Of a stretch of DNA of 64,000 bases, positions 1-7,587 are shown in pieces. Made by a program: the position numbers and the translations under genes. The DNA comes from Mycolicibacterium flavescens (GTDB lineage: Bacteria; Actinomycetota; Actinomycetes; Mycobacteriales; Mycobacteriaceae): contig NZ_MIHA01000010.1 of NCBI RefSeq assembly GCF_001722335.1, forward strand, positions 138,993-202,992, read 5' to 3'. Positions within the stretch are counted from its first letter, which is position 1, and every line of letters begins with the position of its first letter. The notes under the pieces were generated by a model. The model was not told where the DNA came from, searched no databases, and was given only the letters and a program-made list of their open reading frames with translations.

Positions 1-273
1 AACCTGCTCACCGGCGACTTCCAGGACTCCTACACCGGTCTGATCAACGACGTGGTGATCCCCGGCGCCAAGGAGAAGCAGATTTCGGCGGTGGCGTCGG
101 TGCCCGCGGCCGCCTCGGTGAGGGCCGAGCAGGACGAGGCCGAGGTGCTGGTGTTCGTGAACCAGACCGTGGTCGTGGGCCAGGATGCGCCCACCGACAC
201 CGCGTCGAGCGTGCGGGTGACGCTGGAGAAGATCGACGGCCGTTGGCTGATCTCCAAGTTCGACCCGGTGTAG
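1..273 (+). CDS. Mce-associated membrane protein, C-terminal fragment
   Basis: The reading frame is open from base 1 and ends at TAG 271-273, so only the last 90 residues are present. They show the C-terminal domain of mycobacterial Mce-associated (Mam/Mas-like) proteins: a segment NLLTGDFQDSYTGL, then a hydrophobic beta-rich stretch with VLVFVNQTVVVG and a final IDGRWLISKFDPV ending. Members of this family normally have one N-terminal membrane helix and an extracytoplasmic domain, and stabilise or energise Mce lipid importers. The N-terminus and the rest of any mce operon lie outside the window. The downstream hydrolase starts 7 bases after the stop, which suggests co-transcription. Assignment rests on the tail pattern only. 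Confidence 0.7.
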   Translation, partial: NLLTGDFQDSYTGLINDVVIPGAKEKQISAVASVPAAASVRAEQDEAEVLVFVNQTVVVGQDAPTDTASSVRVTLEKIDGRWLISKFDPV

Positions 274-280
274 AGCCGCG

Positions 281-1183
281 GTGGCCGAACCCTCGCTGAT
301 CGACGTCGACGCGCCGGAAGTCCGGCTGCGGGCGCTGGTCTGGGGTCCGCAGGACGCGCCGATCGCGTTGTGCCTGCACGGCTTTCCCGACACCGCGCAC
401 GGCTGGCGCAAGGTGGCGCCGGTGCTGGTCGACGCCGGTTGGCGGGTGGTGGCTCCGTTCATGCGTGGCTACGCGCCGTCGTCGGTCGCGGCCGACGGTA
501 GCTATCACGTCGGCGCGCTGATGGACGATGCGCTGCGCGTGCTCGACGCGGTGGGCGCGACGGGCCGCGACGTATTGATCGGGCACGACTGGGGTGCGAT
601 CGCCGGCGCCGGGCTGGCCGCGATGCCCGACAGCCCCTTCCGCAAGGCGGTGATCATGTCGGTGCCGCCGTCGGCCTCGTTCCGTCCGCTGGGGCGGGTG
701 CCCGATGGGCTGCGGCTGGCGGCGCAACTGCCGCGTCAGCTGATGCGCAGCTGGTACATCATGTATTTCCAGCTGCCCGGGCTGCCGGACCGATCGGCCG
801 ACTGGGTGGTGCCGCGGCTGTGGCGGCAGTGGTCGCCCGGTTACGACGCGACCGAGGACGTCGCTCATGTTTTCGAGGCGATCGGCGCACCGCAGAACTG
901 GCGCGCCGCGCTGGGCTACTACCGTGCCACCGTACGCAACAGCAAGCCGCCGGCCCGCTACCGCGAGCTGCACCAGCATTGGCTGGAGGCCCCGCACCTG
1001 CCGACGCTGTACCTGCACGGTCTCGACGACGGTTGCGCCTCAGCGGATTACATCCGGTGGGTGGAGCCCGCGCTGCCGGAGGGCAGCCGGGCGCTCGGCG
1101 TCGCGCGGGCCGGACACTTCCTGCAACTCGAACAGCCCGATGCGGTGGGCGGCCACATCGTCGACTTCATCGGACGCGCCTAG
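281..1183 (+). CDS. Alpha/beta hydrolase, epoxide-hydrolase-like
   Basis: A 300-residue alpha/beta hydrolase starting at GTG 281. The oxyanion motif HGFPDT lies near residue 31. The nucleophile elbow is GHDWGA, with Asp in the nucleophile position as in epoxide hydrolases and haloalkane dehalogenases rather than Ser esterases. An acidic turn (GLDDG) and the catalytic His in AGHFLQLEQPD follow in the expected order near the C-terminus. The substrate cannot be inferred. It sits just behind the Mce-associated gene and 10 bases before a WS/DGAT-like gene, so it may share a transcript with both, although the next gene appears to have its own promoter. A dehalogenase role is less likely than an epoxide or ester hydrolase but is not excluded. 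Confidence 0.85.
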   Translation: MAEPSLIDVDAPEVRLRALVWGPQDAPIALCLHGFPDTAHGWRKVAPVLVDAGWRVVAPFMRGYAPSSVAADGSYHVGALMDDALRVLDAVGATGRDVLIGHDWGAIAGAGLAAMPDSPFRKAVIMSVPPSASFRPLGRVPDGLRLAAQLPRQLMRSWYIMYFQLPGLPDRSADWVVPRLWRQWSPGYDATEDVAHVFEAIGAPQNWRAALGYYRATVRNSKPPARYRELHQHWLEAPHLPTLYLHGLDDGCASADYIRWVEPALPEGSRALGVARAGHFLQLEQPDAVGGHIVDFIGRA

Positions 1184-1186
1184 CCT
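1181..1186 (+). promoter_or_regulatory. Candidate -10 element for a leaderless mRNA
   Basis: TAGCCT fits the mycobacterial -10 pattern TANNNT and lies 7 bases before ATG 1194, so transcription would begin at or next to the start codon. The element includes the stop codon of the upstream hydrolase. Confidence 0.45.
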
Positions 1187-1193
1187 GGTTCGC

Positions 1194-2453
1194 ATGGCTC
1201 GACTGTCCGCGGTGGACGCGCAGGCGTACTGGATGTCGGCGAAGATCCCCAGCGACCAGTTCCTGCTCTACGGGTTCGCCGGGACGACGCCTGATGTAGG
1301 TGCGGTGGTGCAGGACCTGCGCACCCGGGCGGCCGAGTGTCCGGAACTGAGAATGCGTGTCGCCGAACGGAATCGATGGTCCTATCCGCAGTGGGTGCCG
1401 ACGCAGGTCTCGGCGGAGCAGTTCGTGGTGCACGACGCGGCGATGCGGTGGTCGGATTGTCTGGCCGCAGTGATGCGGCTCGACGACAATCAACTCGACC
1501 CTCAGGTCACACCGTGGCGGCTGCATGTGTTTCCCGACGTGAGCGGGATGTCCGGTGCCGACCGTGCGACCGTGGCCGTGATGCAGGTGCCGCACGCGCT
1601 GGCCGACGGGGTGCGCGCCTCGGCGCTGGCGGCGTGGCTGTTCGGGCGGGCGCAGGCGGTGCCTCCGGTGGCCGCGCCGCGTCCGCTGCAGGCGTTGGCG
1701 ATGCCGCTACGGGGTGTCCGCGCGGCGCGGGCACACCGACGGCTGGTTCAGGACACCGAGGCGGGGCTGGTGCCGCCGCCCGCGGTGCAGTGTCCTGCGC
1801 TGCAATGCAATTCGCGCCCGGAGGGTGGTCGCTTGCTGCGTACCGTGGCGCTGCGCCGGTCGGAGTTGCCGGGGCCGACGGTGACGGTGGGGGTGCTCGC
1901 GGCGGTTTCGTCGGCGCTGGCGGAACATCTACGAGCGGCGGGGGAGGACCCGTCGTCGCTGGGCGCCGAGGTGCCGATGGCGAAGGCCGGTGAGCGCCGG
2001 GCGCGCAACCATTACGGCAACGTCGGGGTGCGGTTGTACCCGGATCTGCCGTTCGCCGAGCGTGCCGAGCGGATCGCCGAGGATCTCAAGCGGCGCCGCA
2101 CCCGGGCCGCGCATCCGGCGATGGTGACCGCCGAGCGCGCGTTCGCCGCGACGCCAGCAGCTCTGTTGCGTTGGGGTGTCGGGCTTTTCGACCCCACGCT
2201 GCGATCGGCGACGGTCACGGGCAATACCGTCGTATCGAGCGTGAACCGCGGGTCCGCGGATCTGCGGTTCGGCGACGCACCGGTCGTGCTGACGGCCGGT
2301 TATCCCGCGCTGTCGCCGATGATGGGCCTCACCCACGGCGTGCACGGCATCGGCGACACCATCGCAGTCAGTGTGCACGCCGCCGAATCGGCCGTCGACG
2401 ACATCGACTCGTACACCGAACGATTGGCGCACGCACTGGCTCATCCCCGCTAA
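1194..2453 (+). CDS. WS/DGAT-like acyltransferase with altered HHxxxDG motif
   Basis: A 419-residue protein starting at ATG 1194. Its layout matches wax ester synthase/diacylglycerol acyltransferase (Tgs-like) proteins: an N-terminal acyltransferase half beginning MARLSAVDAQAYWM and a DUF1298-type C-terminal half with VVSSVNRG and a long glycine-rich end. The signature HHxxxDG appears here as PHALADG near residue 137: the first His is Pro, while the second His, Asp and Gly are kept. The second His is regarded as the catalytic base in this family, so activity is possible but not assured. Known family members esterify fatty alcohols or diacylglycerol with acyl-CoA. The downstream gene is on the opposite strand. 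Confidence 0.75.
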   Translation: MARLSAVDAQAYWMSAKIPSDQFLLYGFAGTTPDVGAVVQDLRTRAAECPELRMRVAERNRWSYPQWVPTQVSAEQFVVHDAAMRWSDCLAAVMRLDDNQLDPQVTPWRLHVFPDVSGMSGADRATVAVMQVPHALADGVRASALAAWLFGRAQAVPPVAAPRPLQALAMPLRGVRAARAHRRLVQDTEAGLVPPPAVQCPALQCNSRPEGGRLLRTVALRRSELPGPTVTVGVLAAVSSALAEHLRAAGEDPSSLGAEVPMAKAGERRARNHYGNVGVRLYPDLPFAERAERIAEDLKRRRTRAAHPAMVTAERAFAATPAALLRWGVGLFDPTLRSATVTGNTVVSSVNRGSADLRFGDAPVVLTAGYPALSPMMGLTHGVHGIGDTIAVSVHAAESAVDDIDSYTERLAHALAHPR

Positions 2454-2474
2454 CCCGGCGCGGGGCACGGTGCC

Positions 2475-3914
2475 TCAGAAGGGTGGTGGTTCGTCGTCTC
2501 TGGCGAGTTGTTCGGCGAGCAGGAGTTGTTTCCGGTTCAAGCGGGCGGCGTTGTGTTGGCGTTCCAGGGCGATGCGGTAGGCCTTGTCTTCGGCTCTGGT
2601 GCGGCGGCGTTTGGGCATCATCGCCCCGCGATGGATGTTGTCGTCGGGGCCCTGGCTGGGCGGGTTCAGGTCGATGACGCCGGTGGGTTCGCCGAGCCGC
2701 TTGAAGAATTCGGCCCCCGCCGGGGTGGTCATGTATCGCTGGCCGCCCGGGGAGCGCCAGATCACCGTGCCGTCGGGCAGTTGAAAATCACGCCAACCAT
2801 CGGGGCCGGTCCAAAACGTCTTGAGCAGATGGTGAAAAACGCACAGCAGCTTGAGGTTCGACGGATGAGTCGGGCCGATCGGATAGGCGATGGTGTGGTC
2901 GATCTGACATCGGGCGGCGGGCACCTCACAGCCCGGGAACCGACACGCGAGATCCCGGCACCGGATGAAACGCGCCAACCCCGCCGAGGGCCGATACCCC
3001 GCTTGCGCGCACGGCTCAGGCAGCGCGACCGGTACGAGTTTGGCGGTGGCCAGCCGCTCGCGCAGCAGGGCGGCCGGGATCGCCCCGACTCCGGGCAGAT
3101 ACCCCGGATTACTGCTGCGGCCCTCGATGGTGGCTTGTTCGGCGATCACGTTGATCACCACCTGCGTCGAGGCCGCCACGGCGGCGCTGTTGGGGCAATC
3201 GTGGGCCCCGCAGCCGCACTGCAGCCGCATCTGCCCCTGGGTCATGGCCATCATCGCATCGACGCGGCGCTGCTCGGGCGGGCGCGGATCATCGCGGCAC
3301 ACGGTGGCGGCGACCTCATCGACGCGGGTGTCAAAGCAGACCCCTTCGTCGAAGGTCAGCCGCGCCCACACCCCGACCATCCCGGCGCCCATCGGGGCGA
3401 CATGAACGTAGCGGTCATCGCGGGCGGGTTGGGGTTCACGCACCCCGGTCGGGTCGAATTTTTCCACCCACATGTCGATGCGCTCGTCGAGCTTGGGCCC
3501 CGACAGTTTCATCCACCTCGGCGCATGGGTGGCAAACGCGGTATCCAGGTGGGCCAGCAGCTCGTCGTCTTCGACGTTGCTGCTGCGGTTGACCAGTGCG
3601 ATCACCATCCGGTAGTCGATGTCCCCGGCGGCGAACACCAAACCCACCTGGGGCAGCCGCGTGCGCAGATCGATCGCCAACTCCAACCGACTGGCCGCCC
3701 GGTGACGGCTGATGTTCAACGCCGCGGCCAGCTCGGCCACCACGTTGGCATGCCCGTCGATCGCCCAATTGATGCGCTCGTCTTCGTCCTCGGGAGCCCG
3801 ACGAGCATAAAGCTCACCCATCGCAAGTAACTCCCGACCACAAGCCGCGTTCTGCGCACGCGACGCCGCAGTAATCGAATCGACCACCGCGGCATCATCA
3901 CGCCCCTCGAACAT
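2475..3914 (-). CDS. DUF222 / HNH endonuclease (13E12 repeat family)
   Basis: A 479-residue protein with an N-terminal DUF222 region and a C-terminal HNH nuclease domain. The HNH core is visible as CRFPGCEVP, CQIDHTIAYP and NLKLLCVFHH, giving the zinc-binding cysteines and the metal/catalytic histidines. A TTG 30 bases upstream is in frame, but ATG 3914 is preferred: TAGTAT lies 7 bases before it, a leaderless promoter arrangement. The ATG lies inside a perfect mycobacterial LexA box, so expression on DNA damage is expected. Members of this family occur in many near-identical copies in mycobacteria and several are known to belong to the SOS regulon. The cellular target of the nuclease is unknown. 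Confidence 0.9.
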   Translation of the reverse strand: MFEGRDDAAVVDSITAASRAQNAACGRELLAMGELYARRAPEDEDERINWAIDGHANVVAELAAALNISRHRAASRLELAIDLRTRLPQVGLVFAAGDIDYRMVIALVNRSSNVEDDELLAHLDTAFATHAPRWMKLSGPKLDERIDMWVEKFDPTGVREPQPARDDRYVHVAPMGAGMVGVWARLTFDEGVCFDTRVDEVAATVCRDDPRPPEQRRVDAMMAMTQGQMRLQCGCGAHDCPNSAAVAASTQVVINVIAEQATIEGRSSNPGYLPGVGAIPAALLRERLATAKLVPVALPEPCAQAGYRPSAGLARFIRCRDLACRFPGCEVPAARCQIDHTIAYPIGPTHPSNLKLLCVFHHLLKTFWTGPDGWRDFQLPDGTVIWRSPGGQRYMTTPAGAEFFKRLGEPTGVIDLNPPSQGPDDNIHRGAMMPKRRRTRAEDKAYRIALERQHNAARLNRKQLLLAEQLARDDEPPPF

Positions 3915-3922
3915 ACGTTCGA
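3907..3922. promoter_or_regulatory. LexA SOS box
   Basis: TCGAAC-ATAC-GTTCGA is an exact match to the mycobacterial LexA operator TCGAAC-N4-GTTCGA. It overlaps the last base of the -10 hexamer and the ATG of the HNH gene, so bound LexA would block initiation. Confidence 0.9.
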
Positions 3923-3927
3923 TACTA
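3922..3927 (-). promoter_or_regulatory. -10 element of the HNH gene
   Basis: Read on the minus strand this is TAGTAT, 7 bases before ATG 3914. It fits TANNNT and predicts a leaderless transcript. It abuts the LexA box. Confidence 0.6.
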
Positions 3928-3980
3928 CCCGCGCGGTCGGACAAGGGGGGTGAGACTGGTCAGCGGTTTAACACATGGCC

Positions 3981-3986
3981 TAGATT
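3981..3986 (+). promoter_or_regulatory. Candidate -10 element, leaderless
   Basis: TAGATT lies 7 bases before the DoxX start codon ATG 3994, the spacing typical of leaderless mycobacterial promoters. Confidence 0.5.
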
Positions 3987-3993
3987 TTGTTGC

Positions 3994-4515
3994 ATGACTG
4001 CCTACGACGTCGGAGTGCTGATCCTGCGCGTGGTGCTCGGCCTGACCATGGCCGCCCACGGCTACAACAAGTTCTTCGGGCCCGGCGGCCTCAAGGGCAC
4101 CGCCGGCTGGTTCGACAGCATGGGCATGAAGCCCGGCATGTTTCACGCGCGCGTCGCCGCGACGACCGAGATGGCGGCCGGCATCGGCCTGGCCGTCGGC
4201 CTGCTCACCCCGATCCCGGCGGCCGGCTTCGTCGCGCTGATGCTCGTCGCCGCGTGGACCGTGCACAAGCCGAACGGCTTCTTCATCGTCAAGGAGGGCT
4301 GGGAGTACAACCTGGTCCTTGCCGCGGTCGCTGTCGGCATCGCGACCATCGGCGCGGGCAAGCTCAGCCTGGACCACCTGCTGTTCAGCTCGTCGAGCTT
4401 CTACGACCTGCTGCACGGCTGGTGGGGGCTGGTCATCTCGCTCGGCCTGGGCCTGCTCGGCGGCATCGGTCAGCTGGCGATCTTCTATCGGCCGCCCGCC
4501 AAAACCGACGCCTGA
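3994..4515 (+). CDS. DoxX family membrane protein
   Basis: A 173-residue protein with four hydrophobic segments typical of DoxX. The N-terminal motif VLILRVVLGLTMAAHGYNKF is the family signature. The first loop carries LKGTAGWFDSMGMKPG, and the last helix is followed by a short basic tail. In mycobacteria, DoxX proteins have been linked to membrane-associated oxidoreductase complexes and oxidative-stress resistance; the specific partner here is not evident. Transcription appears to begin at the ATG itself. The next gene, 57 bases on, has its own KstR-type operator, so the two are probably separately controlled. A second DoxX gene lies at 18.5 kb. Confidence 0.88.
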   Translation: MTAYDVGVLILRVVLGLTMAAHGYNKFFGPGGLKGTAGWFDSMGMKPGMFHARVAATTEMAAGIGLAVGLLTPIPAAGFVALMLVAAWTVHKPNGFFIVKEGWEYNLVLAAVAVGIATIGAGKLSLDHLLFSSSSFYDLLHGWWGLVISLGLGLLGGIGQLAIFYRPPAKTDA

Positions 4516-4546
4516 CGACAGCGCAGCGCGAACCACTCCTGCTTGG

Positions 4547-4562
4547 CTAGAACACGTTCTAG
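4547..4562. promoter_or_regulatory. KstR-type operator
   Basis: CTAGAACACGTTCTAG is a perfect 16-base palindrome and matches the KstR motif TnnAACnnGTTnnA (bases 4548-4561). It overlaps the putative -10 TAGTCT (4560-4565) of the next gene. KstR represses cholesterol catabolic genes in mycobacteria. The match is seen directly; binding is inferred. Confidence 0.8.
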
Positions 4563-4565
4563 TCT
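4560..4565 (+). promoter_or_regulatory. -10 element under the KstR box
   Basis: TAGTCT lies 7 bases before ATG 4573, predicting a leaderless transcript. Its first two bases are part of the KstR-type palindrome. Confidence 0.5.
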
Positions 4566-4572
4566 GGGGCGC

Positions 4573-6315
4573 ATGGGGTTTCTGAAGCAGGACGCACCCG
4601 TCGTCGACTTCGAGCAGTGGAGCAAGGGCACCCGCGCGGAGAAGATCGTCCCGATGGCCCGCCACTGGGCCGAGGTCGGCTTCGGCGCGCCGGTCGTGCT
4701 GCACCTCTTCTACGTCGTCAAGATCCTGCTCTACATCCTCGGGGCCTGGCTGGTCGCGCTGTCCACCGAGGGCATCGACGGGTTCACCGACGTCACGTCC
4801 TGGTACAACGAGCCGATCGTGTTCGAGAAGGTCGTGCTCTACACGATGCTGTTCGAGGTCGTCGGCCTCGGCTGCGGCTTCGGCCCGCTCAACAACCGGT
4901 TCTTCCCGCCGATGGGCTCGATCCTGTACTGGCTGCGGCCCAACACGATCCGGTTACCACCGTGGCCCACCCGCATCCCGCTGACCAGAGGCGACACCCG
5001 CACACCGGTCGACGCGCTGCTCTACGCCGCGCTGCTGGTGATGCTCGTGGTGGCGCTGGCCTCCGACGGCACCGGGCCGATCCCCGAACTGAACACCACC
5101 GTCGGCGTGCTTCCGGTGTGGCAGATCGCGACGATCCTCGGCCTGCTCGCGGTGCTCGGCCTGCGCGACAAGGTCATCTTCCTGGCCGCCCGCGGTGAGG
5201 TCTACGCGTCACTGGCGGTGTGCTTCCTGTTCGGCGGCGCCGACATCATCATCGCGGCCAAACTCGTCTGCCTGACCATCTGGCTGGGTGCCGCGACGTC
5301 GAAACTCAACAAACACTTCCCGTTCGTCATCTCCACGATGATGAGCAACAACCCGGTGTTCCGGCCCAAGTGGATCAAACGCAGCTTCTTCGAGCACTTC
5401 CCCGACGACCTGCGGCCCGGCCGGCTGTCACGGTGGCTGGCGCACTTCTCCACCGCCGTCGAGGGCCTGGTCCCGCTGGTGCTGTTCTTCTCGCCGGGCG
5501 GCTGGCCCACCTACATCGCGGCGATCGTGATGCTGGTGTTCCACTTCGGCATCCTGTCGTCGATCCCGATGGGTGTGCCGCTGGAGTGGAACGTGTTCAT
5601 GATGTTCAGCGTCGTGGCGCTGTTCGTCGGCCACCAGGGCATCGGCCTCGGCGATCTGCAGAGCCCGTGGCCGCTCGTGCTGTTCGCCGTCGTGGCCGGC
5701 ACCGTGGTGCTCGGCAACCTGTTCCCCCGCAAGGTGTCGTTCCTGCCCGGTATGCGGTACTACGCCGGCAACTGGGACACCGGTCTGTGGTGTGTGAAAC
5801 CGTCGGCGTCGGCCAAGATCGAGGAGAACGTCGTCTCGATCGCGAGCATGCCGCAGGCGCAGATGGAGCGGTACTACGGCAGCCCCGAGACCGCGCAGAT
5901 GTACCTCTACATGGGATACGCGTTCCGCGCCTTCAACACTCACGGGCGCGCGATGTTCACGCTGGCGCATAGGGCGATGGCCGGTCACAACGAGGACGAC
6001 TACGTGCTCACCGACGGCGAACGGATCTGCAGCACCGCGATCGGCTGGAACTTCGGTGACGGCCACATGCACAACGAGCAGTTGATCGCCGCGCTGCAGC
6101 GGCGGTGCGCCTTCGCGCCCGGCGAGGTCCGGGTGGTGCTGATCGACGGTCAACCGATCCACCGGCAGACCCAGCAGTACCGACTGGTCGACGCCGCCAC
6201 CGGCGAGTTCGAGCGCGGATACATCCGGGTCGCCGACATGGTCACGCGCCAACCGTGGGACGACACGGTGCCGGTACAGGTGACCTGGCAGAAGGACGGC
6301 GCCGACGCGCCCTGA
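4573..6315 (+). CDS. Polytopic membrane protein, DUF3556-like
   Basis: A 580-residue integral membrane protein. ATG 4573 is chosen because it follows a -10 element at leaderless spacing; an in-frame GTG 30 bases earlier lies before that element. The first 430 residues hold about ten hydrophobic segments, for example VVLHLFYVVKILLYILGAWL and LVPLVLFFSPGGWPTYIAAI. The last 150 residues are soluble (FNTHGRAMFTLAHRAM, VLTDGERICSTAIGWNFGDG). I recognise it as the mycobacterial DUF3556 family, of unknown function. The KstR-type operator at its promoter and the beta-oxidation genes behind it suggest a role in uptake or handling of sterol-derived or other lipids. That role is inference. Confidence 0.75.
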   Translation: MGFLKQDAPVVDFEQWSKGTRAEKIVPMARHWAEVGFGAPVVLHLFYVVKILLYILGAWLVALSTEGIDGFTDVTSWYNEPIVFEKVVLYTMLFEVVGLGCGFGPLNNRFFPPMGSILYWLRPNTIRLPPWPTRIPLTRGDTRTPVDALLYAALLVMLVVALASDGTGPIPELNTTVGVLPVWQIATILGLLAVLGLRDKVIFLAARGEVYASLAVCFLFGGADIIIAAKLVCLTIWLGAATSKLNKHFPFVISTMMSNNPVFRPKWIKRSFFEHFPDDLRPGRLSRWLAHFSTAVEGLVPLVLFFSPGGWPTYIAAIVMLVFHFGILSSIPMGVPLEWNVFMMFSVVALFVGHQGIGLGDLQSPWPLVLFAVVAGTVVLGNLFPRKVSFLPGMRYYAGNWDTGLWCVKPSASAKIEENVVSIASMPQAQMERYYGSPETAQMYLYMGYAFRAFNTHGRAMFTLAHRAMAGHNEDDYVLTDGERICSTAIGWNFGDGHMHNEQLIAALQRRCAFAPGEVRVVLIDGQPIHRQTQQYRLVDAATGEFERGYIRVADMVTRQPWDDTVPVQVTWQKDGADAP

Positions 6316-6353
6316 CACGCGCCGGCTGCTCGACCAACCAGTGAGTTGACCTA

Positions 6354-6372
6354 GTAAACCTTGTTCGTTTAC
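6354..6372. promoter_or_regulatory. Candidate operator upstream of the thiolase operon
   Basis: GTAAAC-N7-GTTTAC is a perfect 6+6 inverted repeat 57 bases upstream of the thiolase start. The form resembles TetR-family operators of fatty-acid genes; the regulator is not identified. Confidence 0.4.
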
Positions 6373-6429
6373 GTTCGGGGGTGGACCCCGCGCGTGGGTG
6401 AATCATCCGAACCTCGAAGGAGCTGTGTC

Positions 6430-7587
6430 ATGGCTGAAGCCGTCATCGTGGAGGCAGTGCGGTCGCCCGTCGGCAAACGCAACGGAGGACTGTCGGGCGT
6501 ACACCCGGGCGATCTGTCCGCGCAGGTGCTCAACGGCCTCGTCGAGCGTGCCGGAGTGGACCCGGCCCTGGTCGATGACGTCATCTGGGGCTGCGTCATG
6601 CAGGCCGGTGAGCAGGCCCTCGACATCGCGCGCACCGCGGTGCTGGCGGCCGGCTGGCCCGAGACCGTTCCCGGTGTGACCGTCGACCGCCAGTGCGGTT
6701 CGAGCCAGCAGTCCGTGCACTTCGCCGCGGCCGGCGTGGTCGCCGGCCACTACGACGTCGTCGTCGCCGGCGGTGTCGAGGTGATGTCGCGCGTTCCGAT
6801 GGGATCGTCGCTGGCCAACGGCGGCCACCCCTACCCGGAGGCCTTCCGCAACCGCTACACCCAGACCCCGAACCAGGGCATCGGCGCCGAGATGATCGCC
6901 GAGCAGTGGGGCTTCGACCGCACCTCGCTCGACCAGTTCTCCCTCGACTCGCACGAGAAGGCCGCTGCCGCACAGGATTCCGGTGCGTTCGACGACCAGA
7001 TCGTCGGAATCAAGACCAAGGACGAGGACGGCAACGAGACCGTCGTGCTCAAGGACGAGGGCATCCGTCGCGGCACCCCGATCGAGAAGATGGCGCAGCT
7101 GAAGCCGGCGTTCAAGGAGGACGGCGTCATCCACGCCGGCAACTCCAGCCAGATCTCCGACGGCTCGGCGGCGCTGCTGTTCATGTCGGCGGAGAAGGCG
7201 AAGTCGCTCGGCCTCAAGCCGATCGCGCGCGTGCACACCGCGGTGCTGGCCGGTTCCGATCCGGTGATCATGCTGACCGCGCCGATCCCGGCCACCCAGA
7301 AGGCGCTCAAGAAGTCGGGTCTGTCCGTCGACGACATCGGTGTGTTCGAGGTCAACGAGGCGTTCGCGCCCGTGCCGATGGCGTGGCTGAAGGACATCGG
7401 CGCCGACGAGAAGAAGCTCAACCCCAACGGCGGTGCGATCGCTCTCGGTCACCCGCTCGGCGGTTCCGGCGCCCGCATCATGACCACGATGCTCTACCAC
7501 ATGCGCGCCAACGGGATTCAGTACGGACTGCAGACGATGTGCGAGGGCGGCGGCCAGGCCAACGCCACCATCCTCGAGCTGCTGTGA
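6430..7587 (+). CDS. Acetyl-CoA acetyltransferase (thiolase)
   Basis: A 385-residue thiolase. The acylated Cys is in DRQCGSSQQSVHFAA (about Cys89). The second motif reads NEAFAPVPMAW, the His loop is GGAIALGHPLGGSGAR, and the C-terminal general acid/base Cys is in MCEGGGQAN. All active-site groups are present and the length is normal. The start at ATG 6430 is supported by GAAGGAG at 6416-6422. It would catalyse thiolytic cleavage of 3-ketoacyl-CoA or the reverse condensation in the cytoplasm. It heads a three-gene beta-oxidation operon with an enoyl-CoA hydratase and an acyl-CoA dehydrogenase. An upstream inverted repeat at 6354-6372 may control it. Confidence 0.95.
   Translation: MAEAVIVEAVRSPVGKRNGGLSGVHPGDLSAQVLNGLVERAGVDPALVDDVIWGCVMQAGEQALDIARTAVLAAGWPETVPGVTVDRQCGSSQQSVHFAAAGVVAGHYDVVVAGGVEVMSRVPMGSSLANGGHPYPEAFRNRYTQTPNQGIGAEMIAEQWGFDRTSLDQFSLDSHEKAAAAQDSGAFDDQIVGIKTKDEDGNETVVLKDEGIRRGTPIEKMAQLKPAFKEDGVIHAGNSSQISDGSAALLFMSAEKAKSLGLKPIARVHTAVLAGSDPVIMLTAPIPATQKALKKSGLSVDDIGVFEVNEAFAPVPMAWLKDIGADEKKLNPNGGAIALGHPLGGSGARIMTTMLYHMRANGIQYGLQTMCEGGGQANATILELL

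Noticed and set aside
3915-3944. TTG 3944 as start of the HNH gene
   Set aside because: It would place translation start upstream of the -10 element TAGTAT and the LexA box; ATG 3914 fits the promoter.
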